64,000 bases of DNA. It comes from SG8-38 sp041576815 (GTDB taxonomy: Bacteria > Myxococcota_A > Polyangia > Polyangiales > Houyiibacteriaceae). Shown here one piece after another: positions 9,046-17,936 of the stretch; within the stretch, counting starts at the first letter, position 1; each line of letters opens with the position of its first letter. The notes under the pieces are model-generated. The model was given only the letters and a program-made list of their open reading frames with translations, did not search any database and was not told the DNA's origin. A program made the translations under genes and the position numbers. The DNA is taken from the NCBI GenBank assembly GCA_041576815.1, contig JBFGKE010000017.1:1-64000 (forward strand). The letters run 5' to 3'.

Positions 9046-9933
9046 GTGATTCCCCGCGAGCTCGTCAAGAAACTAAAAAAGATCGAGATCTACACGTCCC
9101 GCTTGGCCAACGACCAGCTCGCGGGCAGCTACCACTCGGTCTTCAAGGGTCGCGGGATGGCGTTCAGCGAGGTCCGTCAGTACCAGCCAGGCGACGACGT
9201 ACGTTTCATCGACTGGAACGTGAGCGCGAGAATGAACGACACCTACGTGAAGGTGTTCACCGAAGAGCGCGAGATGACCGTGATTCTGCTCGTCGACCTG
9301 TCCGCGAGTGAGCGATTCGGTTCCGTCGAGAAGCCGAAGATCGAAACCGTGGCCGAGGTGGCGGCGCTCCTCGCGTTCAGCGCGATCAAGAACAACGACC
9401 GGGTGGGCCTGATCCTGTTTACTGACCGGGTCGAGCGCTTCGTTCCCCCGAAGAAGGGCCGCTCGCACGTGATGCGCGTCGTGACCGAGATTCTCAACGC
9501 AAAGCCGGAGGGCGAAGGAACCGACCTCGCCGTCGCGCTCGACTTGCTGGGTGGCATCGGCAAGCGCCGGACGGTCGCGTTTCTGATTAGCGACTTCATC
9601 GCGGACCACTACGAGAAACAGCTGAAAGTGGTGTCGGCCAAGCACGACGTCATCCCGATTCGAATCGTGGATCCGCGGGAGGACGAGCTTGCAGACATCG
9701 GCTTCGCGCTGGTCGAAGACCTCGAAACGGGCGAGCTCGTCGAAGTCGACACGTCCAGTCTAGACGTCCGCGCCGAATACGCTCGCGAGGCGCAGCGGCA
9801 GAGGGCGGCGCGCGAGCACCTCTTTCGACGCCTGCAGCTCGATCACGTCACGGTGAGCACGGATCGCGACTTCGTCCGACCGCTTGCCGAGCTTTTTCGC
9901 CTGCGGCAACGGCGGCTCACGGGCTACCGGTGA
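9046..9933 (+). CDS. DUF58 domain protein (VWA-like)
   Basis: A 295-residue soluble protein of the DUF58 family. The diagnostic block is GRGMAFSEVRQYQPGDDVRFIDWN near residues 35-58. A VWA-like strand with DLSAS follows at about 84-88. GTG 9046 starts it 12 bp after moxR, and its TGA overlaps the next GTG (GTGA). In MoxR/Bat clusters this protein is the usual immediate partner of the ATPase, with biochemical function still unclear. Confidence 0.9.
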   Translation: MIPRELVKKLKKIEIYTSRLANDQLAGSYHSVFKGRGMAFSEVRQYQPGDDVRFIDWNVSARMNDTYVKVFTEEREMTVILLVDLSASERFGSVEKPKIETVAEVAALLAFSAIKNNDRVGLILFTDRVERFVPPKKGRSHVMRVVTEILNAKPEGEGTDLAVALDLLGGIGKRRTVAFLISDFIADHYEKQLKVVSAKHDVIPIRIVDPREDELADIGFALVEDLETGELVEVDTSSLDVRAEYAREAQRQRAAREHLFRRLQLDHVTVSTDRDFVRPLAELFRLRQRRLTGYR

Positions 9934-10871
9934 GACGCCTGGCCCCCATGGTGCTGTGGATGACGCTCGCGCCGGCCACGGCGCTCGCTCAGCAGCGATC
10001 GGTCGCGCTCGATGCACCCGTCGAGACGACGTTGGGCGATGCGATCGAAGTCATTCTCACGGTGACGGCTGCGGCCACGGACGACGCGGCGGTGCCTGCG
10101 CAGCCGCTCGAGCCCTTCGAGATCATTCGCAAGGACGTCGCCATCGAACCATCGCGCGACGGCTCATCGAAAACGTTCACCTTCGCGCTCGAGCTCCTGT
10201 GCTTCGAGGTCGGCACGCACGAGCTCGGCCCGATCGAAGTCCGCATCACTTCCGAGGCCGGCGAGCTGATCGAGCTTCGCTCGAACCCGGCAACGATCGA
10301 CGTGCTGTCGGTGCTCGCCAACGAGCCCGACCCCCAGCTCAAGCCGCCGTCGAAGCCCGTGAAGGTCGCGCAAGACGACTACCGGCTCTTGTTCGCGCTC
10401 GGCGCGCTGCTCGCGGCGGCCCTCGGCGCGCTGCTCGCATGGCTTTTCATGCGATGGTGGAGAAAGCGGGATCGACCGGTGCCAGCGCCACCGCCGCCCC
10501 CTCCCCCTTGGGAAACCGCGTTTGCAGAGCTTCGAGAGCTCGAGCGCGCTCGGGCCGCGGCGATCGCGGAGGGCCGAACGGAGGCTTGGGTCGACGCGGT
10601 CAGCGACTCGATTCGGGCCTACCTCGGGCACCGGTTCGGCTTTCACGGGCTAGAAAGCACCACCGATGAAATCGCCGAGAGGCTGAAGCGCGCCGAGTCG
10701 CTTGGAGTCGCGCCGGAGGCACCGGTGGCCTTTCTGAGCCAGTGTGATCTCGTGAAGTTTGCCCGAGCCTCCTTGGCCGACGAGGCCTCGCAGGCTCTGA
10801 TCCAAGACGCCCTGACGCTGGTCCAACAAACGCGCCCCAGCGCCACCGTGCAGGAAGGACGGGCCGCGTGA
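9930..10871 (+). CDS. Membrane protein of the Bat operon with BatD-like N-terminal domain
   Basis: A 313-residue protein. It has a cleavable signal (residues 1-20, TALA-Q) and a beta-rich extracytoplasmic domain of about 120 residues. One transmembrane helix lies near 152-172, then a proline run and a helical cytoplasmic tail of about 110 residues. The layout resembles a shortened BatD. It overlaps DUF58 upstream and batA downstream by 4 bp each. Proteins in this slot of Bat operons are poorly described. I infer a role as membrane partner of the MoxR/VWA complex from position only. Confidence 0.75.
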   Translation: MRRLAPMVLWMTLAPATALAQQRSVALDAPVETTLGDAIEVILTVTAAATDDAAVPAQPLEPFEIIRKDVAIEPSRDGSSKTFTFALELLCFEVGTHELGPIEVRITSEAGELIELRSNPATIDVLSVLANEPDPQLKPPSKPVKVAQDDYRLLFALGALLAAALGALLAWLFMRWWRKRDRPVPAPPPPPPPWETAFAELRELERARAAAIAEGRTEAWVDAVSDSIRAYLGHRFGFHGLESTTDEIAERLKRAESLGVAPEAPVAFLSQCDLVKFARASLADEASQALIQDALTLVQQTRPSATVQEGRAA

Positions 10872-11980
10872 CGCGCCCGGGCAAGCAAGCGTGGGCGGTG
10901 GGCTGGCTGTTCGTCGCTGCGTTCGTCGGCTTCGTGGTGAGCCTGCGATACCTGGAGTCGCGCTATCACCTCTTGATCACCGACGAGCAGCTCCGCTTCG
11001 AGCGGCCGTGGGCCGGTCTCCTTCTGCTGGCCGTTCCACTCGCCTGGCTGAGCCGGGTGTGGGTGCAGCGCGCGTCGCGGCCGCGGCTTCAGTTCAGTCG
11101 CGCAGCGGCCCTTCGCACGACGGAACGGAGCTGGCGCAATCGACTCAGGGACCTGCCGAGCGCCCTCCGGACCGTGGCGCTCGCGCTATTGGTCGTGGGG
11201 CTGGCCGGGCCGCAAAGCATCCATGCGCGGGACACGGCGGATGTGAGCGGCATCGAGATCATCCTCACGCTCGACATGTCACGCTCGATGGAGGCCTCGG
11301 ACATTCGGCCGACCCGCTTCCGCGCCACGAAGTCCGTCGTGCGCGATTTCATCAATCGCCGCCCGAACGATCGCATCGGCGCGGTGGTGTTTGGAAGAGA
11401 CGCGTACACCCTGTTGCCCCTGACGACCGACCGTGAGGCGCTGCGGACCGCGCTTCGTGGGCTCCAGCTCGATCAGATCGACGGCCGCGGCACCGCGATT
11501 GGCAACGCCGTCGGTGTCGGTCTCAATCGGTTGAAGCGGTCGCGCGCGAAGAGCAAGGTGCTGATCCTGCTTACCGATGGGGAATCGAACGCGGGCAACG
11601 TGTCGCCCTCGCAGGCGGCCGAGCTCGCCAGCACCATGGGTGTGAAGATCTACCCGATTTTGATGGGCGCCACCGATGACGCCCCGGTGCAGCGCGGAAC
11701 GGGCCTCTTTGGGCGCGCGATTTTCGGCACCGGGAACTACCCCGTGAACCCGGAGCTGCTCGCGTCGATGGCGGAGCAGACGGGCGGTGAGTTCTTCCTG
11801 GTCAGCGATCGCGAGGCTCTCGAGCTCAGCTTCCACCAGATCCTCGATCAGCTCGAAAAGACCGACATCGAAGATGCCGGGCGAGTGTACACGGAGCTCT
11901 TCCCCGCGTTCGTGGGACCGGCACTGATCTTTCTGCTCGTCGAGCTGTTGGTGCTGCTGTGGCTCAGGAGGTGGCCGTGA
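10868..11980 (+). CDS. batA: BatA-like VWA domain membrane protein
   Basis: A 370-residue protein with two N-terminal hydrophobic segments (about 10-26 and 48-62), a third near 103-112, a VWA domain, and a C-terminal transmembrane helix. The metal-ion-dependent adhesion site is intact: DMSRS at 136-140, then GTAIG and LTDGES. GTG 10868 overlaps the previous stop. BatA is one of the two VWA membrane proteins of the aerotolerance (Bat) operon first described in Bacteroides. Its molecular activity is not established. Confidence 0.88.
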   Translation: MTRPGKQAWAVGWLFVAAFVGFVVSLRYLESRYHLLITDEQLRFERPWAGLLLLAVPLAWLSRVWVQRASRPRLQFSRAAALRTTERSWRNRLRDLPSALRTVALALLVVGLAGPQSIHARDTADVSGIEIILTLDMSRSMEASDIRPTRFRATKSVVRDFINRRPNDRIGAVVFGRDAYTLLPLTTDREALRTALRGLQLDQIDGRGTAIGNAVGVGLNRLKRSRAKSKVLILLTDGESNAGNVSPSQAAELASTMGVKIYPILMGATDDAPVQRGTGLFGRAIFGTGNYPVNPELLASMAEQTGGEFFLVSDREALELSFHQILDQLEKTDIEDAGRVYTELFPAFVGPALIFLLVELLVLLWLRRWP

Positions 11981-13035
11981 CTTGGGCCGACCCGCAGGTG
12001 CTTTGGCTTCTCGGAGCGCTTCCGCTGGTCGTGCTGGCGCTCGTATGGAACGCGGCTCGACGGAAACGGGCCACCGAGGCGTTCGGCAGAAGGGCCACCG
12101 TCGATGCCTTGATCGTGGGCCGAGCGGAGTGGTGGCGTGCCACTCGGGGGTTGTTGATGCTGGTCGGCGCAGCGCTGGTGATCGTGGCCTTTGCAGGACC
12201 GCAATACGGAAGCCGCACTCGCGTGCTCAGTAAGCGCGGCATCGATATCGTCATCGCCCTCGATTTCTCGAAGAGCATGCTGGCCCAGGACGTGCACCCG
12301 AGCCGCATCAAGCGTGCCAAGGCGGAGCTCGAGCGTCTGCTAGACGAGCTCGACGGCGACCGCGTAGGTCTGGTGGCGTTTGCCGGCGATGCGATGGCCT
12401 TTCCGATGACCGTCGACTATTCGGCGGTGCGGCTCTTCCTTCGTGACCTCGGCCCGATGGACATGCCGGTCGGCGGAACCGCGATTGGGAAGGCGCTGAT
12501 CGCGTCGAAAAGGCTGATCGAGAGCTCGAACGAGGGGCGCGGCGACCAAAGCAGCCCCGACCGACGAGCCAAGGTGGTCATCTTGCTGACCGATGGCGAG
12601 GACCATGAAGGCGACCCGCTCGCCGCTGCGGAGGAGCTGAGCGCTTCTGGAATTCAGGTTTACGCGGTCGGCATCGGCTCGGGACGCGGCGAGCCGATTC
12701 CGCGATACACTGCAGACGGCACGCTCACGGGGCACATCAAGGACTCCGCCGGGCGTGTGGTCATGACCTCGCTAAGCCCCGAGAACGAAAACACCTTGAA
12801 AGAAATCGCGTCGATCACGGGGGGCGAGTACGTCAGAGCCGAGGAGGGAACGGTCGGCGTGCGCGCGATCCGCGCGGAGCTCGCCAAGCTTCAGGCGTCC
12901 GAACAAAAAGCGCGCCGGGTGACGGTGCACGAAAACCGCTTCGTACTCGCGCTGCTGCCGGCGTTTCTGCTGATCGTGCTCGAGTCGATTTTGCCCGAAG
13001 CGTGGGTGGTGCGGAGGCGGCGGAGGCAAGCATGA
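11977..13035 (+). CDS. batB: BatB-like VWA domain membrane protein
   Basis: A 352-residue protein. Hydrophobic helices lie near 8-24 and 58-73, then a VWA domain with DFSKS (96-100), GTAIG and LTDGED, and a C-terminal helix before an RRRRR end. GTG 11977 is chosen because AGGAGG lies 5 bp upstream and the codon overlaps the batA stop (GTGA). It is paralogous to batA next door, with the same order of membrane segments and VWA domain. Confidence 0.88.
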   Translation: MTWADPQVLWLLGALPLVVLALVWNAARRKRATEAFGRRATVDALIVGRAEWWRATRGLLMLVGAALVIVAFAGPQYGSRTRVLSKRGIDIVIALDFSKSMLAQDVHPSRIKRAKAELERLLDELDGDRVGLVAFAGDAMAFPMTVDYSAVRLFLRDLGPMDMPVGGTAIGKALIASKRLIESSNEGRGDQSSPDRRAKVVILLTDGEDHEGDPLAAAEELSASGIQVYAVGIGSGRGEPIPRYTADGTLTGHIKDSAGRVVMTSLSPENENTLKEIASITGGEYVRAEEGTVGVRAIRAELAKLQASEQKARRVTVHENRFVLALLPAFLLIVLESILPEAWVVRRRRRQA

Positions 13036-13904
13036 ATTGCCTCCACATACTCGCGTCCGCTGCCATCGTCGTCGCCTCACCGTCGACCGCGCAGGCGTGG
13101 AGCCCGCTTCGCGCGGAAAACCCAAACGTCAAGAAGGGCAATGCGCTCATGGCGGAGGAGCAGTACGGGCCTGCGCTCGAAGCGTACGACGAAGCGGCGA
13201 AAGAGCTCCCCGAGGAGCGCGGCGTGCAGTTGAACCGAGGCCTCGCGCTTCTCGGCCAGGACCTCACCGAGCAGGCCAAGGAAGCGTTCCTGGCGGCAGC
13301 CGACCCCTCGGCCTCTCCGAACGTGCGCGCGGATGCGTACTACGACCTCGGCATCGCGTACGCGAGAGAAGGGGATTCGCTGGCCGAGCAGGAGTCGCAC
13401 GAGGAGGCCTCCGCGCACTTTCGCGAGGCCGCCGACGCCTTCAAACGCGCGCTTCGCGTTCGGCCCGGAGAACGCAACGCCGCCTGGAATCTCGAATATG
13501 CGCTGCAACGAATCCGGGAGCAGGAGGAGAAGCAGCAGCAACAACAGCAAGACCAACAGCAACAGCAAGACCAACAGCAAGAGCAAGACCAACAGCAAGA
13601 GCAGGAACAGCAGCAAGAGCAGGAACAGCAGCAAGAGCAAGAACAGCAGCAAGAGCAAGAACAGCAGCAAGAGCAAGAACAGCAACAAGAGCAAGAGCAG
13701 AGCCAGCAGCAAGAACAGGAACGGCAACAGGACCAGGAGCGCGAGACGCAAAGCGAACAGCAAGCGGACTCTCAGCCTCCGCCAATGGCACCGGACGACG
13801 TCGAGCGTTTTCTCGACGCACTCGAGCAGAACGAGCAGAACCTCCCCCTCGAGCGCGCGCGACGGCGGAGCGCGGGCCGACGCCCACCGGAGAAAGACTG
13901 GTGA
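13032..13904 (+). CDS. BatC-like TPR protein with long Gln/Glu repeat tract
   Basis: A 290-residue periplasmic protein. Residues 1-22 are a signal peptide ending AQA-W. TPR-like helices fill roughly 30-155 (GNALMAEEQYGPALEAYDEAAKE, then AYYDLGIAYAREGD, then AFKRALRVRPGERNAAWNLE). A tract of about 75 residues of QQQEQE-type repeats follows, then a short tail ending in charged residues. ATG 13032 overlaps the batB stop (ATGA). BatC proteins often have Q-rich tails after the TPRs, but this tract is unusually long and regular. The other frames of the repeat are also open, which creates misleading long ORFs. Confidence 0.85.
   Translation: MNCLHILASAAIVVASPSTAQAWSPLRAENPNVKKGNALMAEEQYGPALEAYDEAAKELPEERGVQLNRGLALLGQDLTEQAKEAFLAAADPSASPNVRADAYYDLGIAYAREGDSLAEQESHEEASAHFREAADAFKRALRVRPGERNAAWNLEYALQRIREQEEKQQQQQQDQQQQQDQQQEQDQQQEQEQQQEQEQQQEQEQQQEQEQQQEQEQQQEQEQSQQQEQERQQDQERETQSEQQADSQPPPMAPDDVERFLDALEQNEQNLPLERARRRSAGRRPPEKDW
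13530..13735 (+). repeat. Tandem repeat encoding Gln/Glu hexapeptides
   Basis: About 200 bp of CAG/CAA/GAG/GAA codons. Between about 13591 and 13698 an 18-bp unit (cagcagcaagagcaagaa and third-base variants, encoding QQQEQE) occurs six times. Differences are mainly at codon third positions, so the peptide is better conserved than the DNA. Confidence 0.9.
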
Positions 13905-15694
13905 TGCGGCCGCTTTTCCTCGCGATCGTGATTTGCGCCCTGCCCTGGGCCTCCCCCGCAAGGGCGGAACCCGAAGTGTCCGTGACGCTGAAGGCCTCGC
14001 CAACCGAAGTCAGCGTGGGAGACACGCTGCAGCTCGAGGTCCGCGTGCGCACGCGCGGCGGCGGCATCGAGGGCCTCGACCTCGGCGACCTCAAGAAATA
14101 CCCGGAGCTCGACATCCTCTCGCATCAAACCGTGCGACCAATGCAGTTCAGCTTCGGCTTCGGCTCAGGTGTGCAAATGGAATCGAGCCTCGCAGAGATC
14201 TACCTGTTGCGGGCTACGACACCAGGGACCTACACGTTCCAGCCGGCGACGGCCAGGGTCGACGGGAAGACGTACAAGAGCGCGCCGCTCACGATCGTCG
14301 TTCGAGGAGGCGCGGGCGTGGCCGGCCGACCCACGGACCCGAACCAAGCGCCGGGCGGCGCCGTGGACGACGGGCTCACGGGCGCCGAATACGACACACG
14401 CGCCTTCTTGCGAACCGTCATCGAGCCCAAGGAAGTGTATGTCGGCCAACAGCTCGACGTCACGGTCTATCTCTACACCCGGCTTCGTCTTTCCCCGCAC
14501 TCGGTCATGCCGAGCAAGCCGGCCATGGACGGTTTTTGGGTGCACGACCATCAAATCACCAGCCTGCAGGCCACGACCGTCGCCGTGCGCGGTCAGAACT
14601 ATCGCGCGTATCTGCTTCAGCGGTCTGCGGCGTTCCCGCAACGGACCGGCGAGCTGGTCATCGGTCCGCCCAAGGTGTCGTTTGATGTCGGCGGCGCGAG
14701 CCTGTTCGATACGCCGCAGCGAATCCAGCGAGTCGGGGTGCCGGTCACCGTCCAGGTGAAGCCGCTGCCTCGACCGGGTCCGCCGAGCGCGGTGGTCGGG
14801 AGCTACGAGCTTCGCGCCACGCTGGATCGCCGAGCGGTCCGCACGGGAGATGCCGTCACGCTGCGTGCCCAAGCGACGGGCAGGGGCAACGTGCAGGATC
14901 TCCGCATCGAGCTGCCCCCGATCGCAGGCGTGCGCGCTCTTCAGCCTGCGATCCGCGACGAGCAGCGGTTCGAGGGCAGCATCGTCAGCGGCGAGCGCTC
15001 TTGGGAGTGGATTTTGATCGCGGAGACGCCCGGCAAGCACACGATTCCACCGATCGAGCTTCACTTCTTCGACCCCGAGACGGGCAAGTACGGATCCTCG
15101 GTCACGGCCGAGCTCACCTTCGAGGCCAGCGGAGTGGCCAAACCGGCCCCCTCCGTCATCGAGCCGGTCGAGACCCGCAGGCCCGCGGCCGCCAAGTTTG
15201 GGCCCATTCGGATGTATAGCGCGCTCACTCGCAGCTCCACGCCCGTCCGCGAGCGCCCGTGGTTCGCATGGGTGCTGGTATTCCCGCCGATCGCGTTTGC
15301 CGTCCTGCTTCTCGGCGTCGGATTCGCTCGTCGGCGGGAGCGGCGAAGCCAAACGGCGGGCTCGGTTCAGCGACAGCTCGTCCGCAGCGCACAAGCCGCC
15401 CTCGAGGATGGAGACCCGCGGTCGTTCTACGATCGAATCGTAGCATCGCTCACGCACGCTCTGGACGCCGCGCTTGGTGAGCCGGTCGGCGCGATGCCTC
15501 ACGCAGACCTCCGCAAACGCCTCGTCGACGAGGGCTTCGACGACGATCTGGTCAGCCGGGTCATCAACGAGCTCGAGGGCGCCGACTTCGCACGCTTTGC
15601 CGCCTCTGGCGTGAACCGCGAAGAGATGGAGCGCTGCCTCGCGCGAAGCGTCGCAATCATCGAGCGGCTCCGCCGTTTTCGGAGATCTGCGTGA
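13904..15694 (+). CDS. batD: BatD-like membrane protein
   Basis: A 596-residue protein with signal peptide (1-21, ARA-E), several tandem beta domains (first domain VSVTLKASPTEVSVGDTL), a transmembrane helix near 450-475, and a cytoplasmic helical C-terminus. This is the BatD (oxygen-tolerance) layout. ATG 13904 overlaps the batC stop as TGATG; GTG 13901 is an equally coupled alternative. The frame stays open upstream through batC, but that translation is Arg/Ala-rich shadow. Next comes batE, also by TGATG. Confidence 0.87.
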   Translation: MRPLFLAIVICALPWASPARAEPEVSVTLKASPTEVSVGDTLQLEVRVRTRGGGIEGLDLGDLKKYPELDILSHQTVRPMQFSFGFGSGVQMESSLAEIYLLRATTPGTYTFQPATARVDGKTYKSAPLTIVVRGGAGVAGRPTDPNQAPGGAVDDGLTGAEYDTRAFLRTVIEPKEVYVGQQLDVTVYLYTRLRLSPHSVMPSKPAMDGFWVHDHQITSLQATTVAVRGQNYRAYLLQRSAAFPQRTGELVIGPPKVSFDVGGASLFDTPQRIQRVGVPVTVQVKPLPRPGPPSAVVGSYELRATLDRRAVRTGDAVTLRAQATGRGNVQDLRIELPPIAGVRALQPAIRDEQRFEGSIVSGERSWEWILIAETPGKHTIPPIELHFFDPETGKYGSSVTAELTFEASGVAKPAPSVIEPVETRRPAAAKFGPIRMYSALTRSSTPVRERPWFAWVLVFPPIAFAVLLLGVGFARRRERRSQTAGSVQRQLVRSAQAALEDGDPRSFYDRIVASLTHALDAALGEPVGAMPHADLRKRLVDEGFDDDLVSRVINELEGADFARFAASGVNREEMERCLARSVAIIERLRRFRRSA

Positions 15695-16494
15695 TGCGCG
15701 CCCATCTCGGCGCACTGATCTTGTTCGTCGCGGTTGCGGGGTCGGGACTCTCAGGTCGCGCGCAAGCCGCGGGGAGCTCGTCTCTCACCGACATCTTCGA
15801 GCTCGCCAACGTCGCGGCGACACGAGGCGATCACGCGGGCGCCATCGACAACTACCGCAAGCTGACCGATGCAGGCGTTCACGATCCCGACGTGTACTTC
15901 AACTTGGCGACCGTGTACGCCCAGTCCGGCGACTATGCGCGAGCAATCCTGAACTACGAGAGAGCGCTCACGTTGCGGCCCAATGACGACAAGATATCGG
16001 AGGGCCTTCGCAATGCGGAAAGGACCCTCGAGGAGCGTCGCGCCGAAGCAGAAGGAGAAGCGACGATTCAGCGAAGCGACTCGATCAGCGATGCGGTCTA
16101 CGCGCGCTTCACGGAGGACGGTCTGGCGATCGGCCTTCTCGTGGTGAACGCCCTCTTCTTCGCAGCGCTCGGGTGGGCGTCGCTCGGGCGCCAGAGAAAT
16201 CGCTGGCTTGCCATTTTGCTGGCGACGTCCGGGTCTCTGCTCGTCTTCTGTGCGTTCGGTCTCGGCGTCAAGGCCGGGCTCTTGAGAGACGGCCCGCGCG
16301 CCGTCGCGCTCGACGACCGTGTCGTCCTGCGGGAAGGCCCCGATCCGAGGGCGCGACCGAGGGCTCACGCGCGTGCAGGCGATCGCGGTCAGATCGTCGC
16401 TCGCGATCGCGATTTCGTGAAATTGCGCGTGGTTGGTCGCGTGGAAGGCTGGACACCCGCATCGGCTGTCGGTCAAATCGACGGTCTGCATTGA
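15694..16494 (+). CDS. batE: BatE-like protein: TPR, two membrane helices, SH3-like domain
   Basis: A 266-residue protein. It has a signal or anchor helix (1-25), TPR units (DVYFNLATVYAQSGDYARAILNYERALTL at about 68-96), two transmembrane helices near 145-165 and 172-192, and a C-terminal SH3-like segment ending GRVEGWTPASAVGQI. ATG 15694 overlaps the batD stop. It is the last gene of the Bat operon. The TPR plus SH3b order is that of BatE. Confidence 0.83.
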   Translation: MRAHLGALILFVAVAGSGLSGRAQAAGSSSLTDIFELANVAATRGDHAGAIDNYRKLTDAGVHDPDVYFNLATVYAQSGDYARAILNYERALTLRPNDDKISEGLRNAERTLEERRAEAEGEATIQRSDSISDAVYARFTEDGLAIGLLVVNALFFAALGWASLGRQRNRWLAILLATSGSLLVFCAFGLGVKAGLLRDGPRAVALDDRVVLREGPDPRARPRAHARAGDRGQIVARDRDFVKLRVVGRVEGWTPASAVGQIDGLH

Positions 16495-16555
16495 CAACCC
16501 CCGACAACAAGCCGAGGATGCGGCCCGCGGGGGAAAAACCCCCAACGAGGAAACG

Positions 16556-16948
16556 ATGATCGCCGCTTCGTCGACCAAGATCCTAGTCGCAGACGATGAC
16601 TTGGAAATACTGGCGCTCGTCGCGAGGCACTTGAGCTCCCTACCAGCCGAGATCGTCGAGGCATCCGACGGCGAGGAAGCGCTTCGGCTGACGCGTCGCG
16701 AGAAGCCAAACGTGGTCGTCCTCGACGTGATGATGCCCGGGATGAGCGGCTGGGAGGTCTGCCGCGCGATTCGCGAGGACGATTCGCTCGGCGGGACCGG
16801 GGTCATCATGTTGACCGGCATCGGGGAGCGCCTGAACGAAATGACGTCGCCGCTTTACGGCGCAGACGGGTTCCTCGACAAGCCGTTCGAGCTGGAGGAC
16901 CTCGCCGACAAGGTGCGCGAAGTTCTCGCAGACCGCGAGCGGGGCTGA
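16556..16948 (+). CDS. Single-domain response regulator (receiver only)
   Basis: A 130-residue CheY-like receiver. Acidic residues lie at ADDD (12-15), the phospho-acceptor Asp57 is in VVLDVMMPG, the switch Thr is in IMLTG, and the Lys is in LDKPF. It has no output domain. ATG 16556 follows CGAGG at 5-6 bp, and a longer frame overlaps batE. It lies 61 bp after the Bat operon and may be co-transcribed. No kinase is adjacent, so its partner is unknown. Confidence 0.9.
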   Translation: MIAASSTKILVADDDLEILALVARHLSSLPAEIVEASDGEEALRLTRREKPNVVVLDVMMPGMSGWEVCRAIREDDSLGGTGVIMLTGIGERLNEMTSPLYGADGFLDKPFELEDLADKVREVLADRERG

Positions 16949-16994
16949 TCTCTGGCCCGTTGCCGCGCATGCGGTATATGCTACCCGGCTGACG

Positions 16995-17936
16995 ATGCTT
17001 TTGAGGTTCGCCGTCATCACCGCACTTTGGGTCGCCGTGGCGGGCTGCTCGAAGAAAGCGGACGAGCCTTCCGACGAGCCGCAGGAGTGGCCGAAACACG
17101 GCTTGAGTGAAGCAGAGGCCAACGAGGTGCTCGCCAAGGTCGGGGATCGAACGATCACCGTTGGCGAGTTCGCCGAGCGCCTCGCATCGCAGTCGCCCTA
17201 TCTTCGGGCTCGTTTTGAAAGCCCCGAGCGGCGGCGCGAGTTCCTCGACAATCTGATCCGCTTCGAGCTACTCGTGTACGAGGCAAAACGGCGCGGCTAC
17301 GCCGAGGATCCGCAAATCGTGCGCGCGCGACGTAACGCCATGATTCAGCAGCTCATCAAGCAAGAGGTCGACGAGCCGCTTGCCGAAAAAGCAATCACCG
17401 ATGCCGAGGTGCAAGCCGAGTACGACGAAAATCCGACCGAGTTCAACCGCCCGGAGCAGGCGCGTGCGAGCCACATTCTCATCAAGGAGCGGACGCGGGC
17501 CGTGACCATCCTCGCGAAAGCCAAGAAGACCGATCTGGCAGGCTTCCGAAAGCTGGCGCGGGAGGTGTCGGAGGATGAAAAGACCAACAAGGACGGCGGC
17601 GATCTTCAGTTCTTCGAGGCGGAGGGAGAAGGCCCGCCGTCCAAGGCGATCCGTGACGCGGCGTTTTCGCTCACGAAGGTCGGGACCGTGTACCCTGAGC
17701 TGGTCGAAGATGCCGACGGGTACCACGTGATCATGCTGACCGGCAGGCGCGCCGCGCTCAACCGTACGCTCGAGCAAGCCAAGCGTGCAATCCGCCACAA
17801 GCTCACCCGTGAGCGCAAGGACGCGGCCATGGAAGCGCTGACCGAGCGGCTCCGCAGCGAGGTCGAAGTCGAGGTCGACTACGATGCGCTGCGCGAGGTC
17901 CGAGTCGACGTTCCCGAGCTACCGAAGACACGATGA
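16995..17936 (+). CDS. PpiC-type peptidyl-prolyl isomerase lipoprotein
   Basis: A 313-residue lipoprotein: signal 1-16 with lipobox AVAGC, so lipidation would be at Cys17. An N-terminal SurA_N/trigger-like helical region (about 40-140) is followed by a parvulin domain (ASHILIKERT, then GGDLQFFEAEGEGPPSKAIRDAAFSL, then GYHVIML) and a helical C-terminus. The likely role is folding of exported and outer-membrane proteins. Its stop overlaps the next ATG (ATGA), so it forms a two-gene operon with a second parvulin. Confidence 0.9.
   Translation: MLLRFAVITALWVAVAGCSKKADEPSDEPQEWPKHGLSEAEANEVLAKVGDRTITVGEFAERLASQSPYLRARFESPERRREFLDNLIRFELLVYEAKRRGYAEDPQIVRARRNAMIQQLIKQEVDEPLAEKAITDAEVQAEYDENPTEFNRPEQARASHILIKERTRAVTILAKAKKTDLAGFRKLAREVSEDEKTNKDGGDLQFFEAEGEGPPSKAIRDAAFSLTKVGTVYPELVEDADGYHVIMLTGRRAALNRTLEQAKRAIRHKLTRERKDAAMEALTERLRSEVEVEVDYDALREVRVDVPELPKTR

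Noticed and set aside
13037..13903. Open frame of about 290 codons upstream of batD, continuous with it, suggesting a larger fusion protein
   Set aside because: It is the shifted frame of the batC gene and its Q/E repeat, is Arg/Ala-rich, and batD has its own signal peptide at 13904.
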